A DNA stretch of 53,790 bases from Bacilli bacterium (lineage in GTDB: Bacteria > Bacillota_I > Bacilli_A > RF39 > UBA660), in assembly GCA_017519965.1 (NCBI GenBank), contig JAFWRK010000019.1:1-53790 (forward strand). Direction: 5' to 3'. The notes below the pieces were generated by a model. It was not told the origin of the DNA and did not search any database. It saw only the letters and a program-made list of their open reading frames with translations. Positions 8,233 through 15,854 of this stretch are shown in pieces. Both the position numbers and the translations under genes were made by a program. The stretch's first letter is position 1, and every line of letters begins with the position of its first letter.

Positions 8233-8261
8233 TTGATATTTTTTTAATGTTTTGTTATAAT
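8233..8261 (+). promoter_or_regulatory. Promoter of the tRNA-Cys/tRNA-Gly unit
   Basis: TTGATA (8233-8238), 17 bases, TATAAT (8256-8261); transcription would start just before the tRNA-Cys gene at 8274. Confidence 0.85.
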
Positions 8262-8273
8262 CTTAAGTGTTAT

Positions 8274-8347
8274 GGGGCTTTAGCCAAGTGGTAAGGCGTG
8301 GGTCTGCAACACCCTGATCATCGGTTCAAATCCGTTAGGCCCCTCCA
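8274..8347 (+). tRNA. tRNA-Cys(GCA)
   Basis: The cloverleaf has acceptor GGGGCTT paired to AGGCCCC, discriminator T, encoded CCA, anticodon loop CTGCAAC giving GCA, and a T-loop GTTCAAAT. It is the first gene of a two-tRNA unit. Confidence 0.95.
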
Positions 8348-8356
8348 TTTTTATTT

Positions 8357-8431
8357 GCGAACGTGGTTCAATGGTTAGAACTCGGCCTTGCCAAGGCTGT
8401 GATGGGGGTTCGATTCCCCTCGTTCGCTCCA
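8357..8431 (+). tRNA. tRNA-Gly(GCC)
   Basis: Acceptor GCGAACG pairs with CGTTCGC, discriminator T, CCA encoded, anticodon loop TTGCCAA giving GCC, T-arm GGGGGTTCGATTCCCC. It lies 9 bases after tRNA-Cys under the same promoter. Confidence 0.95.
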
Positions 8432-8470
8432 TTGAGGAATCTGCTTGGAACAATTCCGAGTTTGATATAT

Positions 8471-8496
8471 AAATCTATCGAAAGATAGATTTTTTT
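8471..8496 (+). terminator. Intrinsic terminator of the tRNA-Cys/Gly unit
   Basis: AAATCTATC, tetraloop GAAA, GATAGATTT and a T-run: a 9-bp stem with a stable GNRA loop. Confidence 0.9.
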
Positions 8497-8580
8497 GTGT
8501 TAAGAATTAAAAAAGCTACTAACCATTTAAATAATGAAATGGATGAAGCTGCAGAAGAATTTTATAAGACAAACAAAAGC

Positions 8581-8599
8581 GACTACGAATTGTAGTCGT
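8581..8599 (-). terminator. Terminator at the end of the minus-strand module
   Basis: CGACTAC and GTAGTCG pair around five bases; read on the minus strand the hairpin is followed by CTTTTGTTT. The stop of the 215-residue gene lies within it. Confidence 0.6.
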
Positions 8600-9230
8600 T
8601 ATTTTGTTTTATACTATTAAGTATATTCATAACTTCATTATATACTTCGTTTCCATTTTCAGTAGTTCCACTGCTTTGATATGGTTTAACAAAATCATTT
8701 ATTTCACTTAATACTAAATCTATATTTTCTTTATTTATTCTATCTTCAATTATTTTTAAAGCTGTATTTCTATAACCTCTAATTGCAACACCTGCCAATG
8801 ATTTATAATACGATTTTTCTGGTAAATTCGATTTTAAATAAAATTTCATTGCCAATTCATCGTTCATTGGTCTAGGATTTTTTAGAATTATTTTATTACT
8901 TCTAAACACACCATGTGGAGCTGATTTACTTGGGCAATCAATTACTTCAGCATCATCTGGTAGTATTACATCATATATAGTATCTCCACGAACTAACCAT
9001 CTCAATATTTTATCTTCAGTAGAAAAATTAAACCCACCCATTTGTTCAGGTTCAAAAGTATTAGGATTCCAAGTATCAGCAATATTTACTTCATCAATTT
9101 TATATTCAAAATTAACGCCTTTATTTCCAAACATAACTTTTATATATTTAGGTTTACTATATAATTCATTAATTATTAAGCTAGTTTTATAATTTTTTAG
9201 AAGATTACCATGTTCTTTATTTGTTATCAT
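8583..9230 (-). CDS. Unknown 215-residue protein, partner of the 690-residue protein
   Basis: I cannot assign a function. The protein is soluble with no membrane segment. A central block reads as a compact alpha/beta domain: GGFNFSTEDKILRWL, a GDTIYDV turn, then SAPHGVF, KIILKNPRP and KSLAGVAIRGYR. That block is strongly patterned and looks conserved; from memory similar sequences occur in gut Firmicutes and large DNA viruses, unverified. Its ATG overlaps the stop of the upstream 690-residue gene by four bases (ATGA), so the two are translationally coupled and should act together. It is transcribed against almost everything else here and lies next to tRNA genes, consistent with acquisition as a unit. 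Confidence 0.65.
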   Translation of the reverse strand: MITNKEHGNLLKNYKTSLIINELYSKPKYIKVMFGNKGVNFEYKIDEVNIADTWNPNTFEPEQMGGFNFSTEDKILRWLVRGDTIYDVILPDDAEVIDCPSKSAPHGVFRSNKIILKNPRPMNDELAMKFYLKSNLPEKSYYKSLAGVAIRGYRNTALKIIEDRINKENIDLVLSEINDFVKPYQSSGTTENGNEVYNEVMNILNSIKQNNDYNS

Positions 9231-11299
9231 AATCTATTCTCTCCTGACTTCTTATCTATTTCACTGACTAAGCAACTTTCAATCATCTCTGTTAAAGAAT
9301 CACAATCAGTTCCTAACTCTTGTGAGTGTATTATATAGTTTTCATTTTTTTTAATCTTATGTTTTTCATTTAAAATTGTGTTTTTTAATACTTCCATATT
9401 CATTGTTTTTAATTGAACATCTTCTATAGCGCTAATATCATTTATTATTCCCATTAACAATTGATTTATTGTATTCTTTGAAAAATACTTTTCTCTTAAA
9501 TAATTATGAGGGTATCTTAAACCCATTCGGTTATTTTCAAAATCAGTAACAATTCTTGTTAATAAAATAGGATTATGTGTTTGATAAAATTCTTCAACCA
9601 TTTTATTAATTTTAAATAACTCAGATACAGCACATTTTTCTCTATTAATTTTTACAATTGGTATATTAAAATCTTGAGCTGCTTTTATTGATATTCCTTT
9701 TATTCTTTCTTGTTCAATTAATAATTGTTTAGTTCCTTCATCCAATTCCTGGTTAGTAATATCACTATCAATTAATTCTTCAAACATTACAATATAATCT
9801 GGATTTTTTTTATAATGTTCTCTATTTGGAGATAAATCTCTTCTTTCAAACACTAATTCATTATAGTCGCTTCGAGTATTATCAATTAAAGAATTTGCAC
9901 TCATAAATTCTCCAAAATGGTCTTGTGAATTAATTTGTCTACTTGTTGGCGTAGAGTTTAAATCACTTGAACCCGACAATAACAACATTCCATCTTCAAA
10001 AGCAGAAAACCCTAAACATATATTTCTAATTGTCGCAGTCGATAAATTATTATTTGCTATTAAACTACAACAATTACCATGTGATCTTATTGAATTATTA
10101 TTCCAATATTGTGAATAATTTGATTGTGTTTCCATTTCAGGTTTATATGCCCCAACTGAAGTTAATATTATTTTAAAATCTGTTCCTGCATCGTATATTT
10201 TAACACCATCTTGCACTTCATAATTTTCGTTATTACATTTAAATGTAGAATTTGTTAAATGTCTTAAGAATATATCTCTCATTCCGTTTTCAAATAATGA
10301 AATTGTCATATAATCCAAACTAAAATCGCAATTATTTGAAATATTATCATAAATTTGAAATAGTTTACTTACATCAGTTTCATTTACAATATTATAAATA
10401 CTTCTATACATTGAAATATAATTATTATCTTTATCAAAATTAATACCATCTAAATTAAATTTTGCTATTATTGATTTTGCATAGCCAAGTTGTATCCCGT
10501 AACTTCTCATCAATATTGCTGTTTTAATATTATTTATATCATTAGTTGAATATTCATTTTGAGTTTTAAAATTGTTAATAGATTCATTTGTAAAATCTAA
10601 TAGTTCTTTTTCAAAACCTCTAAGTTCAGATATACTATTAATTGTAAATTCAAAATTATTATTAGAAAATGCGAATATCAGCAAATCTAAATCATGTTCT
10701 GTTAGTTGCTCATTTATAAAAGCTTGTGATAAATTTTTGAAACTTTGAGTTTTCTTTTGAAACATTCCACCATTATAGTTTTGAAATGTCATTAAATTAG
10801 CTGTGGTTGATGTTCCAATAATGCCAAGAATTCTTGATATATATGGTATTGCATTACTAGTTTCAGCAAGAATCTTATCATACATTTTTGAAAAAAGATT
10901 TAAACTTGCATCATCCAAACTTATGATTAATTGTTGTGTTCTAATATCAGTAACTATAAAATCTATATATTTTTCCAAAAATGAATACTTATCATCTAAC
11001 AATACTGGATTTAATGTTTCATACCAGGAATTATTATTAGATTTTATTTTTTCAAATCTTTTAAATTGTGTTTCTGTTAGTGGTAACTTTACAATTTCTG
11101 ATTTAACTAAATCATAATCCATCCATTCTTGACCTAACAAAACTTTTGTCAAAGGATCTATCACATTATATTTAGAAATATAATGTTGGAGATTTTCACA
11201 TTTTTCACATAAAACTTGATAATATTGTTCATTAATATAATCATCATTATCAAATATTTCTTCATTTATTTTTTTTATCAATTCATAATCTGCTTTCAT
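9227..11299 (-). CDS. Unknown 690-residue protein of an accessory two-gene module
   Basis: A large soluble protein without membrane segments or a nucleotide-binding loop I recognise. The N-terminal ~330 residues look all-helical. The C-terminal part (about 370-640) has a distinctive core: SHGNCCSLIANN, ICLGFSAFEDGMLLLSGSSD, an NELVFERRDLSP segment, NPDYIVMFEE, then IKAAQDFNIPIVKINREKC and TDFENNRMG; the PDYIV and IPIV strands suggest an alpha/beta fold. I recall similar C-terminal segments in large hypothetical proteins of gut Firmicutes but no function. The stop is TGA, unlike essentially all other genes in the window, and it overlaps the next start. An effector/partner or defence pair is possible but not shown. 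Confidence 0.7.
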   Translation of the reverse strand: MKADYELIKKINEEIFDNDDYINEQYYQVLCEKCENLQHYISKYNVIDPLTKVLLGQEWMDYDLVKSEIVKLPLTETQFKRFEKIKSNNNSWYETLNPVLLDDKYSFLEKYIDFIVTDIRTQQLIISLDDASLNLFSKMYDKILAETSNAIPYISRILGIIGTSTTANLMTFQNYNGGMFQKKTQSFKNLSQAFINEQLTEHDLDLLIFAFSNNNFEFTINSISELRGFEKELLDFTNESINNFKTQNEYSTNDINNIKTAILMRSYGIQLGYAKSIIAKFNLDGINFDKDNNYISMYRSIYNIVNETDVSKLFQIYDNISNNCDFSLDYMTISLFENGMRDIFLRHLTNSTFKCNNENYEVQDGVKIYDAGTDFKIILTSVGAYKPEMETQSNYSQYWNNNSIRSHGNCCSLIANNNLSTATIRNICLGFSAFEDGMLLLSGSSDLNSTPTSRQINSQDHFGEFMSANSLIDNTRSDYNELVFERRDLSPNREHYKKNPDYIVMFEELIDSDITNQELDEGTKQLLIEQERIKGISIKAAQDFNIPIVKINREKCAVSELFKINKMVEEFYQTHNPILLTRIVTDFENNRMGLRYPHNYLREKYFSKNTINQLLMGIINDISAIEDVQLKTMNMEVLKNTILNEKHKIKKNENYIIHSQELGTDCDSLTEMIESCLVSEIDKKSGENRL

Positions 11300-11378
11300 A
11301 TCATCACAACCTTACATATTAATTATATCATGAAAATCAATATTCTAAAATCAATGCGTTTTACTTTTAAAAATAATA

Positions 11379-11387
11379 TGTTATAAT
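11379..11387 (+). promoter_or_regulatory. Extended -10 promoter of a candidate small RNA
   Basis: TG (11379-11380), T, TATAAT (11382-11387), with TTTACT about 17 bases upstream. No Shine-Dalgarno site or coding frame follows before a strong terminator. Confidence 0.6.
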
Positions 11388-11393
11388 GGGAAT

Positions 11394-11500
11394 GTAATTA
11401 AGATTTATCTCTTGTTACATTTGTAAGCAGATGTTTCTCAAACGAGATACACAATTGCTCCAAAATGATACAATACTCGAACCAATAGGTTCGAGTTTTT
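11394..11500 (+). ncRNA. Candidate ~107-nt small structured RNA
   Basis: A promoter and a very strong terminator bracket ~107 bases without a coding frame. The body folds by eye into a three-way junction: TATCTC (11406-11411) pairs with GAGATA (11444-11449) and encloses two hairpins, TTAC/GTAA (11415-11426) and GTTT/AAAC (11433-11443). The downstream TTGCTCCA faintly resembles a tRNA 3' end, but no cloverleaf can be drawn. It lies in the gap behind the minus-strand module, so it could belong to that module or be an antisense or regulatory RNA. Family unknown. Confidence 0.45.
11475..11500 (+). terminator. Strong intrinsic terminator of the candidate small RNA
   Basis: ACTCGAACC, loop AATA, GGTTCGAGT, then T: a 9-bp GC-containing stem, among the strongest in the window. 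Confidence 0.9.
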
Positions 11501-11730
11501 AGTTGACCTATCCAGTTCTGAGTTTTTACTCTTTTAACATTAGAATTCATTTTAAAATAATATGCTTTTTAGTAAAAGATTTGAAGACAAGATGAGTTAT
11601 TAAAGAAAAAATAATATTAGATGTAATGATATGATTGACTTTTTATATTATTATTTGATAATATAAAGGCAAATTTATTGAAAAAATGATGATATTGTCA
11701 ATTGACATTATATTATTATTCATAAAATAG
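11501..11730. other. Gene-free AT-rich stretch
   Basis: No coding frame and no clear RNA. TTGACT near 11635 and TTGACA at 11702-11707 are possible -35 boxes; TAAAAT at 11723-11728 is 15 bases from the latter, so promoter spacing is poor. It presumably carries the promoter for the two small genes that follow. Confidence 0.4.
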
Positions 11731-11759
11731 AGGTGGCAATATTTTTTTGCCATCTTTTA
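11731..11759 (+). terminator. Hairpin with T-run upstream of the 106-residue gene
   Basis: AGGTGGCA and TGCCATCT pair with one G-T wobble and are followed by TTTT. It sits between a possible promoter and the Shine-Dalgarno site, so it could act as an attenuator; no leader peptide or riboswitch was recognised. Confidence 0.45.
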
Positions 11760-11783
11760 ATTTATTAGAAAGGAGTTTTTTAT

Positions 11784-12104
11784 GTGAATGCCGATAGTGA
11801 ATCATTAGCTAAAATTGTAATAATATTAGATAATTTATTAAAAAATGATAAGTATTCAAATGATTTTGATTTAATAGAAAACTTAAAGAGTAAAATTAAT
11901 GATCTTATTTGTTATAAAGAAGTGTTTGATTTACAAGTTATTGATTATATTAAAGAAAAATTATATTATTTAGAAGAAAAATATAATGATATATTTGATT
12001 TAACTTATTATTATGATCCAATTTATATTACTATTAAGAATAATATACATAAAAAAGAAATTGCGGATTTAAGAAAAAAACAAAGAAAAAGAAAGAAGGT
12101 TTAA
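11784..12104 (+). CDS. Small unknown helical protein (106 residues)
   Basis: Unrecognised. The protein is predicted mostly helical: two amphipathic stretches rich in Leu, Ile, Asp and Lys, then a very basic tail (KKQRKRKK) that could bind nucleic acid. No membrane segment. The best start is GTG at 11784, 8 bases after AAGGAG; an ATG at 11782 overlaps it but is followed at once by TGA, so it would terminate immediately. A 50-residue frame begins 3 bases after the stop, so the two form a small operon. The neighbours (candidate small RNA, minus-strand module) place it in a variable region. Confidence 0.55.
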   Translation: MNADSESLAKIVIILDNLLKNDKYSNDFDLIENLKSKINDLICYKEVFDLQVIDYIKEKLYYLEEKYNDIFDLTYYYDPIYITIKNNIHKKEIADLRKKQRKRKKV

Positions 12105-12107
12105 AGA

Positions 12108-12260
12108 ATGTCTGATTTTGATTATGACAAAATAAAAGATATGGAATATGATCCTTTGCGAGGAAGATATGTTGGAAAAGATGGGAGTGAACTTAGAGTA
12201 ACTCCATTTTCAGATGGAACAGGATATAAGTATGATTATTATGAGAGTTCATCTTATTAA
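12108..12260 (+). CDS. Small unknown acidic protein (50 residues)
   Basis: This frame starts ATG at 12108, 3 bases after the preceding stop, and ends TAA at 12260. The product is acidic and rich in Tyr, Asp and Gly (segments MEYDPLRGRYVGKDG and GTGYKYDYYES), and looks like a real small protein because its codons match neighbouring genes and it is tightly coupled to the 106-residue gene. AAAGAA upstream is a poor binding site, so re-initiation after the upstream gene is likely. Function unknown; a basic-tail/acidic pairing with the neighbour is a possibility only. Confidence 0.5.
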   Translation: MSDFDYDKIKDMEYDPLRGRYVGKDGSELRVTPFSDGTGYKYDYYESSSY

Positions 12261-12486
12261 TACAATATTTTTTTCACTTGCATTTATTTTTAAACTAATT
12301 ACATCAATATTTTTAATATTTGCTTAGTAAATCTTCTAATAAGATAATGTTGTAAGAAATTAGCAAAAAAATTGATATCAAAAATATTATATGTCAAAAT
12401 ATCTACAGAAATTGATATTTTATTGGTCTTTCAATTAGCAATTGAAAAGTTATAAATACCTTATCCAATAGCTATAGTTGATTATT
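12261..12486. other. Gene-free AT-rich stretch with inverted repeats
   Basis: No coding frame. A hairpin CTTTCAATT-AGC-AATTGAAAAG lies near 12428-12450, and ATTGATAT-type segments recur. No RNA family or operator was recognised. Confidence 0.4.
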
Positions 12487-12508
12487 ACTCGGTTTACCGA
12501 GTTTTTTT
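12487..12508 (+). terminator. Intrinsic terminator abutting the next promoter
   Basis: ACTCGG, loop TTTA, CCGAGT, seven T. Two bases later comes TG-C-TATAAT (12510-12518), the extended -10 promoter of the repeat-bearing membrane protein. Confidence 0.85.
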
Positions 12509-12555
12509 ATGCTATAATTTAGTTAGTTAATTACTTTTTTATAGGAGATGATTCT

Positions 12556-13890
12556 ATGGCTAAATATAAAATTAATGAAAGAACTAGTACTTTAGATAAA
12601 AATACTAAAATTGTTAATGTTACTAAAGAAAAAGATTTGTCTGAAACTCTTTTTGGTAGTAAAAATGATGATAGTAAAATTAAGTCAGGTAAGTATGTTA
12701 TTCATGAAATGGATAGTTTAATTGATAAGAATACTAAGATAGTTAGTGTTATTAGAGAAAAATCTTTGTCTGAAACTATATTTGGTACAGAAGAAGAAAT
12801 TAAACAAAAAGAACTGAAACAAAAAGAAAAATATGAAAGAGAAAAGAACAATAATAAAAAATATTTAGATAAACAAAATCAAAAATTGATTGATGATTAT
12901 AATGATTTATTAAAATATAATGATCAATTAAATAAGAAGATGACATATGATAATAAAGTTGTAAGTAAAGATTTTACTGCAGGCGTATCTTCTATTGAAT
13001 TTGACAAAGTTAAAAATAGTTTTGATTATAATACTGTTTCTATAGACAAGAAAAAAGAGTATCTTAAGTTTGTAGCAAAGTATTTAAATTCTATGTATGG
13101 TGGATATTCAACTAACTTTATTAGAATGAATAAGAAAAAGTTTTTTAAAAATCAAAAAGATAAGTATTATGATGGACCTAAATATTGGGAAATAAAAAAA
13201 GATGAAACTGAATATGAAAAGAATAAAGGTTATGATATAAAAAATTCTATTTTAGTTATAGATGAAAATGGTGAATTTTGGATAAAGAATGTATGCTATT
13301 CATATGGTGGATATAATAATTCTAAATCATTATATTTTAATAAAATTGAAAAATTTGACGATGATAATTTAATATATTTGGATATATATTTTGGTAGGGA
13401 AAAAATTAATTTAAATTTTGAAAAGTTTTTAAGTTTAAATAATGATCAATTAGATAAAATGATACATGAAGTCAAAGATTGTATGTTAGATAAAAATGTT
13501 AAGTTAAAGGAGATGGCTTTAAAAAGACAAAAGTCAAAAAGACTAATTAATGTTTATAAATATGTTCTTTTGTTTTTTAAATTCTTTATATTTCCTTTAC
13601 TTTTATTACCAATATACTTAGTATTCATTAAGGCTTCTCTGATATTAGTTATTATAGTGGCTATCATAATGAGTATAATATATGGTTTTGTTAAGGAGTA
13701 TTTAGAAATTGTTGGTTTTTTGTATACAATGAGTTTAATTATTACAAGTATTTTAATGCTTATTAGAGGTTATTCAGATGTATTTAAACCATTGTTAATT
13801 ATGTTAGTATTAAGTATTGTAATTACGTTTATATCTAGTTCAATAGAGAATAAAATATATAAAAAAATTAGTAAGATAGAATTATATTAA
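12556..13890 (+). CDS. Membrane protein with N-terminal tandem repeat, function unknown
   Basis: This 444-residue protein starts with two copies of a ~34-residue unit (about residues 3-36 and 47-80) sharing the pattern KY-I-E--S--DKNTKIV-V--EK-LSET-FG. A Lys/Glu/Asn-rich predicted coiled coil follows (about 85-135), then a soluble mixed domain (about 145-325) and four hydrophobic segments in the last ~110 residues. The layout suggests a cytoplasmic sensor or scaffold attached to a C-terminal membrane bundle. AGGAGATG at 12543-12550 precedes the ATG. Transcription starts from its own extended -10 promoter and ends at a bidirectional terminator shared with the converging acyltransferase. No family recognised. 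Confidence 0.6.
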   Translation: MAKYKINERTSTLDKNTKIVNVTKEKDLSETLFGSKNDDSKIKSGKYVIHEMDSLIDKNTKIVSVIREKSLSETIFGTEEEIKQKELKQKEKYEREKNNNKKYLDKQNQKLIDDYNDLLKYNDQLNKKMTYDNKVVSKDFTAGVSSIEFDKVKNSFDYNTVSIDKKKEYLKFVAKYLNSMYGGYSTNFIRMNKKKFFKNQKDKYYDGPKYWEIKKDETEYEKNKGYDIKNSILVIDENGEFWIKNVCYSYGGYNNSKSLYFNKIEKFDDDNLIYLDIYFGREKINLNFEKFLSLNNDQLDKMIHEVKDCMLDKNVKLKEMALKRQKSKRLINVYKYVLLFFKFFIFPLLLLPIYLVFIKASLILVIIVAIIMSIIYGFVKEYLEIVGFLYTMSLIITSILMLIRGYSDVFKPLLIMLVLSIVITFISSSIENKIYKKISKIELY

Positions 13891-13921
13891 AAAAGACTCA
13901 GTGTATATACTGAGTCTTTTT
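13891..13921. terminator. Bidirectional terminator between convergent genes
   Basis: AAAAAGACTCAGT, GTATAT, ACTGAGTCTTTTT: a 13-bp near-perfect inverted repeat with A-run and T-run, serving both the plus-strand membrane protein and the minus-strand acyltransferase. Confidence 0.9.
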
Positions 13922-14955
13922 ATGGAACAATTCTTTTTAAAATTGGTATTTTTCTAATTATATATGTTATTCCTACACATATTGGGATTATTATAAATGG
14001 AAAACCTAATCTAAATATTATTGAGTGATTATTAAGATTAAATAATCTTATTGATATATCTATAATAAACCAATGCATTAAGTATAATGAAAAAGTATAC
14101 TTTTTTAATATATTAATAATTGTAGCTGTAATTTTATTTTTTATAATGTATAATCTGTTCTTTACAAAAGTAAAAATTGCTATTGAATAAAGAATACATG
14201 GGACGTTGCAATAACCTTTATATGTTGTTATTATACTGTTTGCTTTAAATGATAGATATTGTGTTCCTATAATATGCATTAATAATCCTATAATACCTAA
14301 GATATATATAATCGTTTCTTGTTTTTTATTAATCTTATGATTGTTTAGTAGATATCCTAAAAGTACATATATTAAATATTGGGTTACTATTGTGAATGAA
14401 AGTGGTGTTGTTAGTCCTATATTAAAAACATTATTTAAAAATGGAATTATAGTATTTAGTATTAAAAACGTTGAAATTATATATATATATATTATTTCTA
14501 TTCTTTTTATCTATAATTGATAAAAATGGAATGCATAAATATATTTGGAATAAAGGAATAAAGAACCAATATATTGAGAGATATTTTGTCGATAGTATTC
14601 CATTTATTATGTTTATTAAACTTAAATCATTTATATTTGTAGTTCCTACAATTAATCTATAAGCTATACTTATCAAACTCCAAATAATAAATGGTATTAC
14701 AGTTTTTGTTATTCTTTTTTTAAAATATGATTTTGTATCATATCTATTTCTATAATCTAATAATGTAATACCAGTAATCATAAAGAATATTGGTACTGCA
14801 AAATAAAAAACACATTCAATGATATTGGCAGTTATCCATAATCTAGCTTTACTAAATGACCAGAATACTCCATTAGTATGAAGAATTATTACAGCTATAG
14901 CAGATATAACTGATAAATAAGATATATATTCAATATTATTATTTTGTTTTCTCAT
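13920..14955 (-). pseudogene. Acyltransferase 3 (OafA/YrhL-type) membrane enzyme, frameshifted at an (AT)7 tract
   Basis: The N-terminal half (from 14955) begins MRKQNNNIEYISYLSVISA with ILHTN, the catalytic-His region typical of acyltransferase 3 proteins, then AVPIFFMITG and an IIWSL segment. This frame ends at 14431. The C-terminal half is in the other frame, open from about 14490 to 13920, and contains YFSL-type helices (KYTFSLYLMHWFI) that end the family. The frames meet at an AT dinucleotide run (14479-14492). Adding one AT pair joins both halves into a ~345-residue protein, a normal family length. It would transfer acyl groups to surface glycans. The break may be a phase-off state, a decayed gene or a sequencing error. 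Confidence 0.8.
14479..14492. repeat. (AT)7 dinucleotide repeat at the acyltransferase frameshift
   Basis: Seven AT units lie exactly where the reading frame switches. A length of 8 units (or 5) restores one continuous frame, as needed for slipped-strand switching. Confidence 0.75.
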
Positions 14956-15123
14956 ATTTTCACATTCTTTTTCATTATATCATCTTTTAAATAATATTAT
15001 ATATATATTTATTTTACATTTTTTTACACAGTATATTTTTCATTACTGCATTTGATTTTTTATTTTTATTATGATTTTTATTAATTATTTATTATTATGA
15101 TATAATAATCTTGTGGTGATCTA

Positions 15124-15852
15124 ATGAAAATTAATGTTAAAGATGTCGATGTTAATTACATACAATATGGTGAAGGAAAAGATATTTTGTTACTACATGG
15201 ATGGGGACAAAATATTGAGATGATGAGATTTTTAGGTGATAATTTTTCTTCAAAATTTAGAATTACTATTTTAGATTTACCTGGTTTTGGAGAAAGTAGT
15301 GAACCTACTTATGACTGGAGTATTTCTGATTATTCTGATATGTTAGAATTATTTATTAATAAACTTGGTATTAAAAAACCTATTATCATAGGTCATTCTT
15401 TTGGAGGAAGATTAGCAATTAGATATTCTTCTAATCATCCTATTGAAAAGTTAGTTTTATTAGGAGCTCCTTGTATTAGGGTTGCTACTAAATTACCATT
15501 ACATATTAAAATTTTAAAATATTTAAAAACTTTACCTTTCTTAGATTCTTTTGGAGAATATATGAAAAAGTATATAGGTTCTAGGGATTATAAAGCAGCT
15601 AGTCCTATTATGAGAAAAGTTTTAGTTAATACAGTTAATGAAGATTTATCTAATTATGCTAAACAAATAGAGGAACCAACACTTTTAATATGGGGTGATA
15701 GGGATACAGAAGCTCCTGTTGAAGAAGCTAAAGAATTAGAGAAGATTATGATTGATGCTGCTTTAATTATTTTACCTGGTTCTCATTATGCATATATAGA
15801 AAACTTGCAACAAGTAGTTAATATACTTAATAATTTTTTTGGAGGTGAATAA
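15124..15852 (+). CDS. Alpha/beta hydrolase
   Basis: The 242-residue enzyme shows the canonical order: LLLHGWGQ oxyanion segment (residues 23-30), LDLPGFGESS, nucleophile elbow GHSFGG near residue 92, acid in LLIWGDRD near 190, and catalytic His in GSHYAYIE near 219. No signal peptide. The substrate cannot be read from sequence. It is the first gene of a unit with MurF and Ddl, with only 2 bases before the murF ATG, suggesting a role linked to cell-wall metabolism. The promoter has TATAAT at 15101-15106 and GGTGAT precedes the ATG. Confidence 0.85.
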   Translation: MKINVKDVDVNYIQYGEGKDILLLHGWGQNIEMMRFLGDNFSSKFRITILDLPGFGESSEPTYDWSISDYSDMLELFINKLGIKKPIIIGHSFGGRLAIRYSSNHPIEKLVLLGAPCIRVATKLPLHIKILKYLKTLPFLDSFGEYMKKYIGSRDYKAASPIMRKVLVNTVNEDLSNYAKQIEEPTLLIWGDRDTEAPVEEAKELEKIMIDAALIILPGSHYAYIENLQQVVNILNNFFGGE

Positions 15853-15854
15853 TT

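Noticed and set aside
8497..8595. Short coding-like stretch (32 codons, GTG start) after the tRNA-Gly terminator
   Set aside because: It reads like the end of a protein (helical, Glu/Lys-rich) but has no ribosome binding site and starts inside a U-tract. It may be a remnant left when the minus-strand module arrived; not enough evidence to list as a gene.
10803..11117. 104-residue plus-strand frame inside the 690-residue gene
   Set aside because: Antisense shadow of a well-supported minus-strand gene, without a ribosome binding site.
8357..11500. tRNA-Gly as attachment site with a repeated 3' end beyond the minus-strand module
   Set aside because: I searched for a copy of the tRNA-Gly 3' segment between 11300 and 11500 and found only a weak TTGCTCCA similarity. 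No integrase gene is present.
14471..14662. 63-residue plus-strand frame over the acyltransferase
   Set aside because: Low-complexity antisense frame across the AT repeat.
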